Below are positions 7,571 to 14,625 of a stretch of DNA of 32,398 nt, in pieces. The translations under genes and the position numbers were made by a program. How positions within the stretch are numbered: the stretch's first letter is position 1; the number at the start of each line of letters is the position of its first letter. Origin of the DNA: Chloroflexota bacterium (GTDB lineage Bacteria; Chloroflexota; Anaerolineae; Anaerolineales; E44-bin32); assembly GCA_024277995.1 (NCBI GenBank), contig JAJRUD010000069.1, forward strand, positions 1 through 32,398, given 5' to 3'. The notes below the pieces were generated by a model. The model searched no databases. It was not told the DNA's origin and was given only the letters and a program-made list of their open reading frames with translations.

Positions 7571-9499
7571 ATGTCCGAAGAAGGGACGAAAAACGAGTCC
7601 GAAGCTGTGAGATGGAGAGGGTGGCGCGTCTGGCGCTTTCGCCTCTTCATACTGGCGGCGTTGCTGCTCGTGGGTGCCTTGAGCTGGGTTGGATTGAGCG
7701 CCGGAGGGGCACTCAGACCGACGCCGGTTGACCCGACGATCGAGGCCATCCTGACCGCGGCGGCGCGAACGGTCACACCCTCGGCGACGGCCTCGCCGCT
7801 CATTCCGACGGACACGCCCTCGCCGGCGCCCACGCGTGCAGCGCCCCTGGGGACGCTGATCTACGCCGCGCGGGCGCGCGGGCGTTCTCATTTATGGGCT
7901 GTATCGCCCCGCAGCGGTATCCCGGTCCAGCTCACCGGCGGCGATTGGGATGACCGCGATCCGGCGGTCAGCCCTGACGGAACTCAGGTGCTCTTCCGCT
8001 CCAACCGATCGGGCAATTGGGATCTCTACTTGTTGGACCTGCGTTCGGGCGGAGTGCGACAGGTGACGGAGACCCCCGGCTTCGAGGGTCACCCCGCCTG
8101 GTCGCCCGACGGCCGTTGGATCGTCTTCGAAGGCTACTACGATGGTGACCTGGACCTGTTCATCATCCCGGTGGACGGCGAGGGCGATTCCATCCAGCTC
8201 ACCAACCATCCCGGCGCCGACATGGAGCCTCATTGGTCGCCCGATGGGCGGCGCATCGCGTTCATCTCGGAGCGCGATGGATCGCCGGACGTGTTCATCG
8301 CCGACCTCGACGATCCGGGCCATCGCTTCCACAATGTGACGCGCACATCGGGTGTGATCGAGCACACGCCGCGCTTCGATCCGGACGGGACGGCATTGGC
8401 CTACAGCGCGCGTGCGGATGGGCTGGAGATGATCTGGGTGCTCCCGTTGGAGGGTGAGGATCAGGCGCCGAGAGAGGTCGGTCAGGGGGTGGTGCCTGTG
8501 TGGGGGCCCGGGGGCGAGCGCCTGGCCGCCGTCCTGAAGGCGCCCACCACACAGCACCTTGTGGTTTACGACATCTTCGACGAAGGCGGAGCGGCGATCG
8601 GCCTGGAGATCCCGGGGCGGGCGCAATTCGTGGACTGGACCGTGCACGGTCTGCCCGGGGAGGTTTACCAGGATGCGCGCAGGATCCCCAGTCTCACGCC
8701 GGCATATTCGGCGACGTTGGGAGAACCGCTGGGCATGGAGGGGAGGATTTCCCTGGTTGCGCTGCCCGGGGTGACGGCGCCCAACGCCCAACTCTCCGAT
8801 GCGGTTGATGAGGCCTTTCTCGCCCTGCGATCGCGCCTGGCGCGCGAGTTGGGATGGGATTTTCTGGCTTCCCTGGAGCAGGCTTTCGTCGGGCTGAACG
8901 ATCCCCTGCCTCCGGGCTATGCCTTCAACGATTGGCTCTACAGCGGGCGGGCTTTCGCCTTCAGCCAGGCCGCGGTGCGGGCGGGATGGGTGGAGGTTGT
9001 GCGCGAGGACTTCGGCGGCCAGGTCTATTGGCGCGTCTTCGTGCGCACCAGCGAGCAGGGGGGAGGGTTGGGAGAGCCGCTCAGGGACCGCCCCTGGGAT
9101 TTCGAGGCCCGGTTCCAGGCGGACCCGGTGGCGTATGATCAGGGAGGGGCGATCAAGGAATCCATTCCGCAGGGCTATTACGTGGACCTGACTGAGCTGG
9201 CGGCGGATTTCGGTTTTGAGCGGCTGCCGGCTCTCTCCAATTGGCGCACCTTCTACCTGGGGGCGCGCTTCAACGAGTTCGTGCGCACCGATGGTCTGAA
9301 CTGGCAGGAAGCCATGCTGCAGCTCTACCCGCCTGAAGCCATTGTGACACTGACGCCGTTCAGCACGCCGACGCCCACTCCAACGCGCACACCGCGCCCC
9401 ACGGCCACACCGTGGTGGTGGCGCTGGCGCACTCCCACACCGCGGCCGACGCAGACGCCGACCCAGACGCCGTCTCCGACGGTGGCGTGGCAAGAATGA
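7571..9499 (+). CDS. Membrane-anchored TolB-like beta-propeller protein with Thr/Pro linkers
   Basis: A 642-residue protein with a positively charged N-terminus and one transmembrane segment (about residues 25-45). A Thr/Pro/Ser/Ala-rich linker follows (about 48-92). Four to five WD40-like PD40 repeats come next (about 95-330), each showing the xPxxSPDGxxxxF core: DRDPAVSPDG, GHPAWSPDG, EPHWSPDG, HTPRFDPDG. A C-terminal domain of unknown fold (about 390-590) contains NDWLYSGRAF, EVVREDFGG and YWRVFVRT. The last 50 residues are a second Thr/Pro repeat tail with a WWWRWR patch. The body should lie outside the membrane. Its stop overlaps the M23 lipoprotein start (ATGA), so both probably act together in the envelope. 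An in-frame GTG at 7553 is an alternative start. Exact role unknown. Confidence 0.8.
   Translation: MSEEGTKNESEAVRWRGWRVWRFRLFILAALLLVGALSWVGLSAGGALRPTPVDPTIEAILTAAARTVTPSATASPLIPTDTPSPAPTRAAPLGTLIYAARARGRSHLWAVSPRSGIPVQLTGGDWDDRDPAVSPDGTQVLFRSNRSGNWDLYLLDLRSGGVRQVTETPGFEGHPAWSPDGRWIVFEGYYDGDLDLFIIPVDGEGDSIQLTNHPGADMEPHWSPDGRRIAFISERDGSPDVFIADLDDPGHRFHNVTRTSGVIEHTPRFDPDGTALAYSARADGLEMIWVLPLEGEDQAPREVGQGVVPVWGPGGERLAAVLKAPTTQHLVVYDIFDEGGAAIGLEIPGRAQFVDWTVHGLPGEVYQDARRIPSLTPAYSATLGEPLGMEGRISLVALPGVTAPNAQLSDAVDEAFLALRSRLARELGWDFLASLEQAFVGLNDPLPPGYAFNDWLYSGRAFAFSQAAVRAGWVEVVREDFGGQVYWRVFVRTSEQGGGLGEPLRDRPWDFEARFQADPVAYDQGGAIKESIPQGYYVDLTELAADFGFERLPALSNWRTFYLGARFNEFVRTDGLNWQEAMLQLYPPEAIVTLTPFSTPTPTPTRTPRPTATPWWWRWRTPTPRPTQTPTQTPSPTVAWQE
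9347..9487 (+). repeat. Thr/Pro-coding low-complexity repeat
   Basis: ACG/ACC/ACA-CCG/CCC/CCA codons repeat and encode the TPTPTPTRTP-like tail of the beta-propeller protein, interrupted by a WWWRWR block. Such tails are common wall or linker regions in secreted Chloroflexota proteins. Confidence 0.7.
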
Positions 9500-10596
9500 G
9501 ACGGCGAATATCACTCCTGGCCCCGATGATGGCGCTGGTCGCATCGCTGCCGGCATGTGCGCCGGCCGCTCCGGCGCGCATGCCGATACAGGGCGTCTCC
9601 ACGCAACTGGCCGTGACCGAGAGGCCGGTCGCCGTCGAAGAGCTGCCGCCGACGAGTGTGACGAAGCCCATGGAGACCGTCGAAGCCGCGCCGCCGGCTG
9701 CCGGCACGGCCACGGTTCTCGTCTTTCCGACAGCCAGCGCGGAGGTGGAATCCGGATGGCGGCCGCCACCCTACCCTGTGCCGCTGGCGCTGCGTCCGGA
9801 GGACCACTTCTATCTGGCCAGGCCTATTCCCTCCGGTATGGTGAATTGGCCGCATCCGCAGTACCGGTACGGGAACACCTTCTTCGGCGAGGAGAGCGTG
9901 CATACGGGAGTCGATCTGGGTGCGGGGAGAAGTACCCCGGTGCTGGCCGCTGGCCCGGGAGAAGTGATCTGGGCGGGATATGGTCTCTATCGCGGCGTGG
10001 AAGATCCCACCGACCCCTACGGGCTGGCGGTGGCCATCCGACACGATTTCGGGTACCGCAACCAGACGCTTTTCTCCATATATGGCCATATGCAGGCCCT
10101 GGCGGTATGGCCCGGACAGCGGGTGGAGACCGGCGAAGCGATCGGCATCGTCGGCGATACGGGCCATGCCAGCGGACCGCATCTGCATTTCGAGGTGCGG
10201 CTGGGGGAAAACGACTATTTCGCCACACGCAACCCCGAATTGTGGATGGTCCCGCCCGAGGGATGGGGCGTGCTTGCCGGACGCGTGATGGACAGCATCG
10301 GAAGGCCGCTCGCCGAGCAACTGATTCAGATCCGATCGCTGGAAACGGACCAGGTGTGGGATGTCTGGACCTACGCCAAAGAAACCGTCCATCCAGATGA
10401 CTTCTACAACGAGAACTTCGTGATCTCCGACCTGCCGGCGGGGCCATACGAGGTGCGCATCGGCTTTGTGGGAAGGACCTTCACGATGCAGCTCTACGTC
10501 TATCCAGGTCGCACCAATCTGTTCCTCTTCCGCGGGCGCGCCGGCTTCGAGATTGAGCCGACGGCGACGCCGGCAGATATGATCAATCCCCCCTGA
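9496..10596 (+). CDS. M23 (LytM) peptidase, putative lipoprotein
   Basis: A 366-residue putative peptidoglycan endopeptidase. The N-terminus (RRR, then LLAPMMALVASLPAC) looks like a lipoprotein signal with Cys21. LPAC is an imperfect lipobox, so lipidation is probable, not certain. A Pro/Thr-rich spacer runs to about residue 95. The LytM domain has the full zinc set: His136 and Asp140 in HTGVDLGAG, His198 in YGHMQ, and His229/His231 in GPHLHFEVR after GDTGHAS. The C-terminal 90 residues (GRVMDSIGRPLAEQLIQI onward) look like a carboxypeptidase-regulatory beta-sandwich. The start overlaps the upstream stop (ATGA), implying coupling to the beta-propeller gene. With all metal ligands present it should be an active hydrolase. 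Confidence 0.88.
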   Translation: MRRRISLLAPMMALVASLPACAPAAPARMPIQGVSTQLAVTERPVAVEELPPTSVTKPMETVEAAPPAAGTATVLVFPTASAEVESGWRPPPYPVPLALRPEDHFYLARPIPSGMVNWPHPQYRYGNTFFGEESVHTGVDLGAGRSTPVLAAGPGEVIWAGYGLYRGVEDPTDPYGLAVAIRHDFGYRNQTLFSIYGHMQALAVWPGQRVETGEAIGIVGDTGHASGPHLHFEVRLGENDYFATRNPELWMVPPEGWGVLAGRVMDSIGRPLAEQLIQIRSLETDQVWDVWTYAKETVHPDDFYNENFVISDLPAGPYEVRIGFVGRTFTMQLYVYPGRTNLFLFRGRAGFEIEPTATPADMINPP

Positions 10597-10625
10597 GTGA
10601 CATAACCCGCTCACAGGAGTGTGCC

Positions 10626-12188
10626 ATGCACATGAAAGAGCTCTTCGGCCGCAGATTGCGGCAGGTGCCGGCCGGCCTGGAGCGCCTGACGGCGCTGGCC
10701 GTGCGGGCGGGCCTGGTACGCGTCGGCATCGGCGGGATAGCGTGGCTGACGCTTGGGATGCGGGTGCGGGAGCGCATCGCCTCTCAAATGCGCGCGGCCT
10801 TGGGCCCTGCGGCCCGCGTCGTCTTGCCACCTGGCGAGAGATCGGAGGGCTGGCTGGAGCTGCTCGAGTCTGAGCTTGAATCCTATCGTCAGTTGCCCGT
10901 TGCATTGCTGGCAGAACGGGCTTTCCGGCAGGGGGCGGGAGGAGGCTCGTTGGCGGATCCAGGCTGGACCTCCGGTCTACAAGTGCTGCGTGTCGAGGCC
11001 GGGGAGGCAACCCATGAGGGGATGAACGCTTCATGGGGATCGGCGCTGGAGCCTGCGTGGCGCAAGCTGGGGCTCGCGCCTTGGCGGGTGGAAGATCTGG
11101 ACGGGGTCGCGATGTCGGTCGAGCCGGCCGAGGATGGTCCTTTGGAGCTGCTGCGCTGCGCCGCCTGCGGATATGGGGCGACGCGGCGCGCCGCTCGCTT
11201 CATGCGGGAGCCTGTCGAGCAGGAGCCCATGGTGCCGATGGAACGCGTGCCCACACCGGGCGCCAACACCATACGCGCGCTGGCGGAAATGCTGGCTGTG
11301 CCGCAGGCGAAGACTCTGAAAGCGGTGCTGCTGGAGGATGAGCGGGGACGGCTGGTCTTCGTCGTGGTACGCGGGGACCTGGAGGTCGACCTGGAGAAGG
11401 TTGACCACGCCCTGCAGATGGGGCGGTTGAAACCGGCGAGCGAGGCGACGATCCGCTCCTGGGGTGCCGAGCCGGGCTACGCCAGCCCCATCGGTCTGGA
11501 AGTGGCGCGGGATGCAAGCGGGTCTCGGGGTGTCATCGTCGTGGCCGATCTGTCTGTAGAAGGCGGAGTGAATTTCGTGGCCGGTGCCAACCAGCCGGAC
11601 ACCCATTTCACGGGCGTCAATCTGGGCCGCGATTTCGAGGCCACTCTGGTGGCAGACGTGGCCATAGCCCTGGCAGGCTCGCAGTGTGCGGCGTGCGGGG
11701 GACCGCTGCGGGAGGGTCGTGGGATCCCCCTCGCGTGGGAGGAGGAACTGCATCCTGCGCCGCGCTACGTGGACCGCGGTGGAAAAGCGCGTGCGGCGCG
11801 AGCGTCGCTGTTATCGCTGTCGCTGGAAGGGCACCTGGCGGCTTTGCTTGAAGGGCACGCTTCTGAGGCGGGGATCAGATGGCCGCCTGGGGCGGCGCCT
11901 TTCGACGTGCATCTGATCGTGCTGCGGGCGGTCGCGGAGGGAGCCGAGGTGGCGCGCGCGCTGGCGGAGGCCGGGCTGCAGGTGCTGATCGACGATCGCG
12001 ATGTTTCGGCGGGGGTTAAGTTCACCGACGCCGATCTGATCGGCTGCCCGGTGCGCGTCACCGTCAGCCCGCGCAGCCTGAAAGCGGGCGGAGTCGAGAT
12101 CGCCCAGGCGGGGGGGACAGAGGCGCGTGTGGTTCCGGTGAGCGAGGTCGCACAGGCGCTTCAGGCGGGCCAGGGCGCGGTTATGTAA
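10626..12188 (+). CDS. Prolyl-tRNA synthetase-like protein with degenerate catalytic core
   Basis: A 520-residue relative of bacterial-type ProRS (usually about 570 aa). The N-terminus (KELFGRRLRQVPAG, then LGMRVRERI) and the SYRQLP helix match ProRS. The motif 1-motif 2 region is shortened: the THEE substrate loop and the motif 2 arginine/REFxMKDAYSF block are absent, replaced around residues 95-125. The zinc-like CAACGYGA segment follows (178-184). The insertion (YbaK/INS) editing domain is well kept (about 205-350), with KTLKAVLL (Lys229/Lys232) and VAGANQPDTHFTGVNLGRD. Motif 3 (GCYGIGVSRL in true ProRS) is lost (about 393-408). The anticodon-binding domain is good (about 424-515, with GVKFTDADLIGCPVRVTV). 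AGGAG precedes the ATG by 6 nt. Probably a non-charging paralogue, perhaps an editing factor. No frameshift or stop is seen. Confidence 0.82.
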   Translation: MHMKELFGRRLRQVPAGLERLTALAVRAGLVRVGIGGIAWLTLGMRVRERIASQMRAALGPAARVVLPPGERSEGWLELLESELESYRQLPVALLAERAFRQGAGGGSLADPGWTSGLQVLRVEAGEATHEGMNASWGSALEPAWRKLGLAPWRVEDLDGVAMSVEPAEDGPLELLRCAACGYGATRRAARFMREPVEQEPMVPMERVPTPGANTIRALAEMLAVPQAKTLKAVLLEDERGRLVFVVVRGDLEVDLEKVDHALQMGRLKPASEATIRSWGAEPGYASPIGLEVARDASGSRGVIVVADLSVEGGVNFVAGANQPDTHFTGVNLGRDFEATLVADVAIALAGSQCAACGGPLREGRGIPLAWEEELHPAPRYVDRGGKARAARASLLSLSLEGHLAALLEGHASEAGIRWPPGAAPFDVHLIVLRAVAEGAEVARALAEAGLQVLIDDRDVSAGVKFTDADLIGCPVRVTVSPRSLKAGGVEIAQAGGTEARVVPVSEVAQALQAGQGAVM

Positions 12189-12195
12189 AGAAATC

Positions 12196-12225
12196 TTGAC
12201 AGCGCCTGGGCCGCTGTGCTATGCT
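12196..12225 (+). promoter_or_regulatory. SigA-type promoter of the MBL/RNase H genes
   Basis: TTGACA (12196-12201) and TATGCT (12220-12225) are separated by 18 bp. Transcription would start near 12232, so the ATG at 12254 (with GGAGGG just before it) is the start, not the earlier in-frame ATG at 12221. Confidence 0.75.
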
Positions 12226-12253
12226 TCCGCCCGGTGCATTACCCGGAGGGAAC

Positions 12254-13087
12254 ATGGTACGAGAGCGAGTCGCAGACAACGTGTACATTTTCACCAGCGA
12301 GCGCTACGCGCTGGTCAACGCCGGGGCAGTGGTGGGACCGAACTGGTCGGTTGTCATCGACTCGCTGGCCTTTCCGGAGGAAAGTCTGGAGATCCGCGCC
12401 TTCCTCGAAGAGCGCCTCGGCTCCCCGGTTCGCTATCTGATCAACACGCATTATCACGCCGATCACACCAACGGCAATTGCTGGTTCCCGGGTGCCATCG
12501 TGTTGGGGCACCGCCTGTGTCGGGAGCTGCTGGACACGCGCGGCCGGCAGGCGCTGAAGGCCGCCCAGGAGCAGAGCCGCGAGCTGCGCGAGGTCGCCAT
12601 CGTGTTGCCCGACGTGGTCTTCGACCGGGGAACCATCAGCCTGCGGGTGGGGAAGCGCACCGTGCAACTGGTGCCCCTGCCAGGCCACACCAAGGATGGG
12701 ATCGGGGCGCTGGTGGTGGAGGATCGGGTGCTCTTCTCAGGCGATGTGATGATGCCGGTCCCGTATCTGGTGGACGGCGATTATGACCAGATGGTGGAGA
12801 GCCTGAAGCGGCTGCCGCGCATGAAGCTGGAAAGCCTGGTGCAGGGACATGGCGAGGTCATCCTGCGCGGCGAGGTTGGCAATGCCGTGCGCGCCAATCT
12901 GAACTATCTGGCCGCGGCGCGGCGCGAGGTGCGCAAGGCGGCGCGCCGGCGGGATCCGCAGGCCTATCTGGAGCGCGTCAACATCGAGGATTGCGGCAAG
13001 AGCCAGATCATTCTCGGGGGGCTGGCGCAGGAGCTGCACCGCCGCAACCTGCTGAGCATGTATCAGACGTGGTACGGCGATGCCTGA
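12254..13087 (+). CDS. Metallo-beta-lactamase-fold hydrolase
   Basis: A 277-residue MBL-fold metallohydrolase. The metal-binding HxHxDH motif is complete (His66, His68, Asp70, His71 in THYHADHTNGN). Later metal residues are His in the LPGHTKDG loop, Asp in LFSGDVM and His in VQGHGEV. It lacks a signal peptide, so it is cytoplasmic. It could be a glyoxalase II-like thioesterase or another small-molecule hydrolase; the substrate cannot be determined. The gene starts a transcription unit at its own promoter and overlaps the following RNase HI family gene by 8 bp, so both are probably co-translated. Confidence 0.87.
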   Translation: MVRERVADNVYIFTSERYALVNAGAVVGPNWSVVIDSLAFPEESLEIRAFLEERLGSPVRYLINTHYHADHTNGNCWFPGAIVLGHRLCRELLDTRGRQALKAAQEQSRELREVAIVLPDVVFDRGTISLRVGKRTVQLVPLPGHTKDGIGALVVEDRVLFSGDVMMPVPYLVDGDYDQMVESLKRLPRMKLESLVQGHGEVILRGEVGNAVRANLNYLAAARREVRKAARRRDPQAYLERVNIEDCGKSQIILGGLAQELHRRNLLSMYQTWYGDA

Positions 13088-13538
13088 GGGGCGCAGGAAA
13101 GCAGGCCGCTGCGCAAAGAGCCAGGCTGGCAGAGCTCCTCACAAGGTGATGATCCTCTTTGACGGCGGCAGCCGCGGCAATCCGGGGCCCGCTTATGGGT
13201 CCTTCCTGATAGAGGGTGAGGAGGTGGGCACGAGGCGCCCTGTTCGGCTCACCTTCGGGCGGGGCACGAACAACGAGGCCGAATATCGGGCTTTGATCGG
13301 CGCCCTGGAAGAGCTTCGAGAGCGCCTGCGGGCTGCCGGAATCCCCCCGGAGAAGGTAAAGTTGGAGATTCGCGGCGACAGCACGTTGGTGATCAACCAG
13401 ATGTCCGGCCGCTGGCGGGCGCGCAACCCGCGCATGCGAAAGCTGCGCGATCAGGCGCGCAAGATGCTGGAGGGTTTGGGGACCGTCAGGTTCGTTCAGC
13501 AAGCCCGCAGGCATTCGGTGGAAGCACTGGGACATTGA
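13080..13538 (+). CDS. RNase HI family (reverse-transcriptase-like) protein
   Basis: A 152-residue protein with an RNase H fold. It would cut the RNA strand of RNA-DNA hybrids, or act on related substrates as other RVT_3-type proteins do. Active-site motifs: Asp28 in FDGGSRGNPG, Glu66 in NNEAEY, Asp100 in RGDSTLV. The fourth position, usually Asp in an N-x-x-AD-x-L motif, is Glu148 in HSVEAL, and the protein ends only four residues later. That makes the C-terminus shorter than is typical. The first 20 residues are basic and not part of the fold. The ATG lies inside the last codons of the MBL gene. Activity is plausible, not certain. Confidence 0.82.
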   Translation: MPEGRRKAGRCAKSQAGRAPHKVMILFDGGSRGNPGPAYGSFLIEGEEVGTRRPVRLTFGRGTNNEAEYRALIGALEELRERLRAAGIPPEKVKLEIRGDSTLVINQMSGRWRARNPRMRKLRDQARKMLEGLGTVRFVQQARRHSVEALGH

Positions 13539-13564
13539 CTTGCGGCCGGTCTGTGTGGCATAAT
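13535..13564 (+). promoter_or_regulatory. SigA-type promoter of the alaX-ileS operon
   Basis: TTGACT (13535-13540) and CATAAT (13559-13564) are 18 bp apart. The -35 box overlaps the stop codon of the RNase HI family gene. The transcript would begin near 13571 and run straight into the T-box leader. Confidence 0.7.
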
Positions 13565-13570
13565 CCGACA

Positions 13571-13870
13571 AACTGAGCAACCTTTGAAAGGCATTGATGG
13601 AGACGAGTACCGCCAGGGGTGCCTGACAGCGAACCCGGGATAGTGCGAGCCGGGGCAGGGACCTGACGGGAAAATCCCTCCGGAGCCGCGACCTGAACGC
13701 AGCCCTTTGGCTGTCAGTAGGGAAGACGGGATCGCCCTCCGTTATCCGGGGCGCGGGTATAACCCCAGGAATGGCTCGGGGCGTATCCGGCAGAGCGCCC
13801 GCCGCAAGGCGGGTATCAGGGTGGTACCGCGGGAGCATGTGGGCTCTCGTCCCTGTGCGGGACGGGAGCC
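13571..13870 (+). promoter_or_regulatory. T-box riboswitch leader, tRNA-Ile (AUC specifier)
   Basis: The leader senses uncharged tRNA. Stem I can be traced: GGAG (13599-13602) pairs with CTCC (13678-13681), and the loop-E element GAGTA is at 13605-13609. An upper helix forms from CCGCCAGG (13610-13617) and CCTGACGG (13662-13669). The 3' side of the specifier loop reads GAAAATCC, and the triplet one base before the lower helix is AUC (13674-13676), an isoleucine codon. The distal loop region lies around 13628-13655. The hallmark T-box sequence AGGGTGGTACCGCG is at 13818-13831, with UGGU able to pair with an ACCA tRNA end. CGTCCC (13848-13853) can pair either with the T-box or within the terminator. 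The downstream ileS gene fits an Ile sensor. Confidence 0.9.
13842..13870 (+). terminator. T-box-controlled terminator hairpin
   Basis: GGCTCTCGTCCC (13842-13853) pairs with GGGACGGGAGCC (13859-13870) around TGTGC, with one G-U pair, followed by only three T's. It is mutually exclusive with the T-box antiterminator. The short T-run leaves open a weaker or partly translational mode of control. Confidence 0.75.
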
Positions 13871-13901
13871 TTTGCATTACCGCAATACTGGAGAAGCTCA
13901 G

Positions 13902-14612
13902 ATGACCGAGTTGCTCTACCTGCAGGATGCTTATCTGAAGACCTTCGAAGCCACAGTCGTGAGCGTGGAGGGCTCAGAGGTGGCGCTGGACCGCACGGCT
14001 TTCTACCCAGGTGGAGGAGGTCAGCCGAATGACGTCGGCAGGCTGCTGCGCGACGGGCAGGTGTTGCCCGTTGTCAAGGTCCGCCGACGGGAAGGGCTCG
14101 TCTGGCACCAGATCGAAGGGGAGCCGCCGGCGCTCGGGGAGCAGGTCCACGGAGAGCTGGATTGGGAGCGGCGTTATCAGTTGATGCGCACTCACACCGC
14201 CATGCACATCCTGTGCGGCGTGATCTGGCGCGATTACGGGGCCAGCGTCACCGGGGGCAACATGCAGCCCCTGCGCGGCAGGATGGACTTCGAATTCGAG
14301 CACATGCAGAAGGAACTTGTGCGCGAGATCGAGGCCAAGATCAACCGGGAAGTGCAGGCCGCCAGGCCCGTGCGCACGCAGATCTTGCCGCGCGAAGAGG
14401 CCTTCAAGATCCCGGACCTGATTCGCACCAAGATCAACTTGCTTCCCGAAGCCATCCAGCAGGTGCGCGTGGTGGAGATCGTGGGCCTGGACCTGCAGGC
14501 GGACGGCGGGACGCACGTCGCGAACACGCGCGAGGTGGGTCCCATCCGGATCGTGGACTACAAGAGCAAGGGCGCGATCAACAAGCGCCTCGTCGTCGAG
14601 CTGCAAGCCTGA
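13902..14612 (+). CDS. alaX: AlaX-like alanyl-tRNA editing protein
   Basis: A 236-residue freestanding relative of the AlaRS editing domain. AlaX proteins hydrolyse misacylated Ser- or Gly-tRNA(Ala) in trans. An N-terminal beta-barrel region carries FYPGGGGQPND (about 34-44). The zinc motif HTAMH is at His98-His102. The second zinc motif, usually C-x3-H, reads DGGTHVANTREVG, so His205 is kept but Asp201 stands where Cys normally binds zinc. The extended N-terminal domain matches the medium-size AlaX class. A GGAG lies 8 nt before the ATG. The gene is first after the Ile T-box and only 13 bp before ileS, an unexpected place for an alanine-linked editing factor. Activity toward another mischarged tRNA is possible. 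Confidence 0.85.
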   Translation: MTELLYLQDAYLKTFEATVVSVEGSEVALDRTAFYPGGGGQPNDVGRLLRDGQVLPVVKVRRREGLVWHQIEGEPPALGEQVHGELDWERRYQLMRTHTAMHILCGVIWRDYGASVTGGNMQPLRGRMDFEFEHMQKELVREIEAKINREVQAARPVRTQILPREEAFKIPDLIRTKINLLPEAIQQVRVVEIVGLDLQADGGTHVANTREVGPIRIVDYKSKGAINKRLVVELQA

Positions 14613-14625
14613 ACTGAGGTGTGCG

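Noticed and set aside
7892-9769. Long minus-strand open frame across the beta-propeller and M23 genes
   Set aside because: The plus-strand frame has clear PD40 repeats and a transmembrane anchor. The antisense frame is Arg/Pro-rich and featureless.
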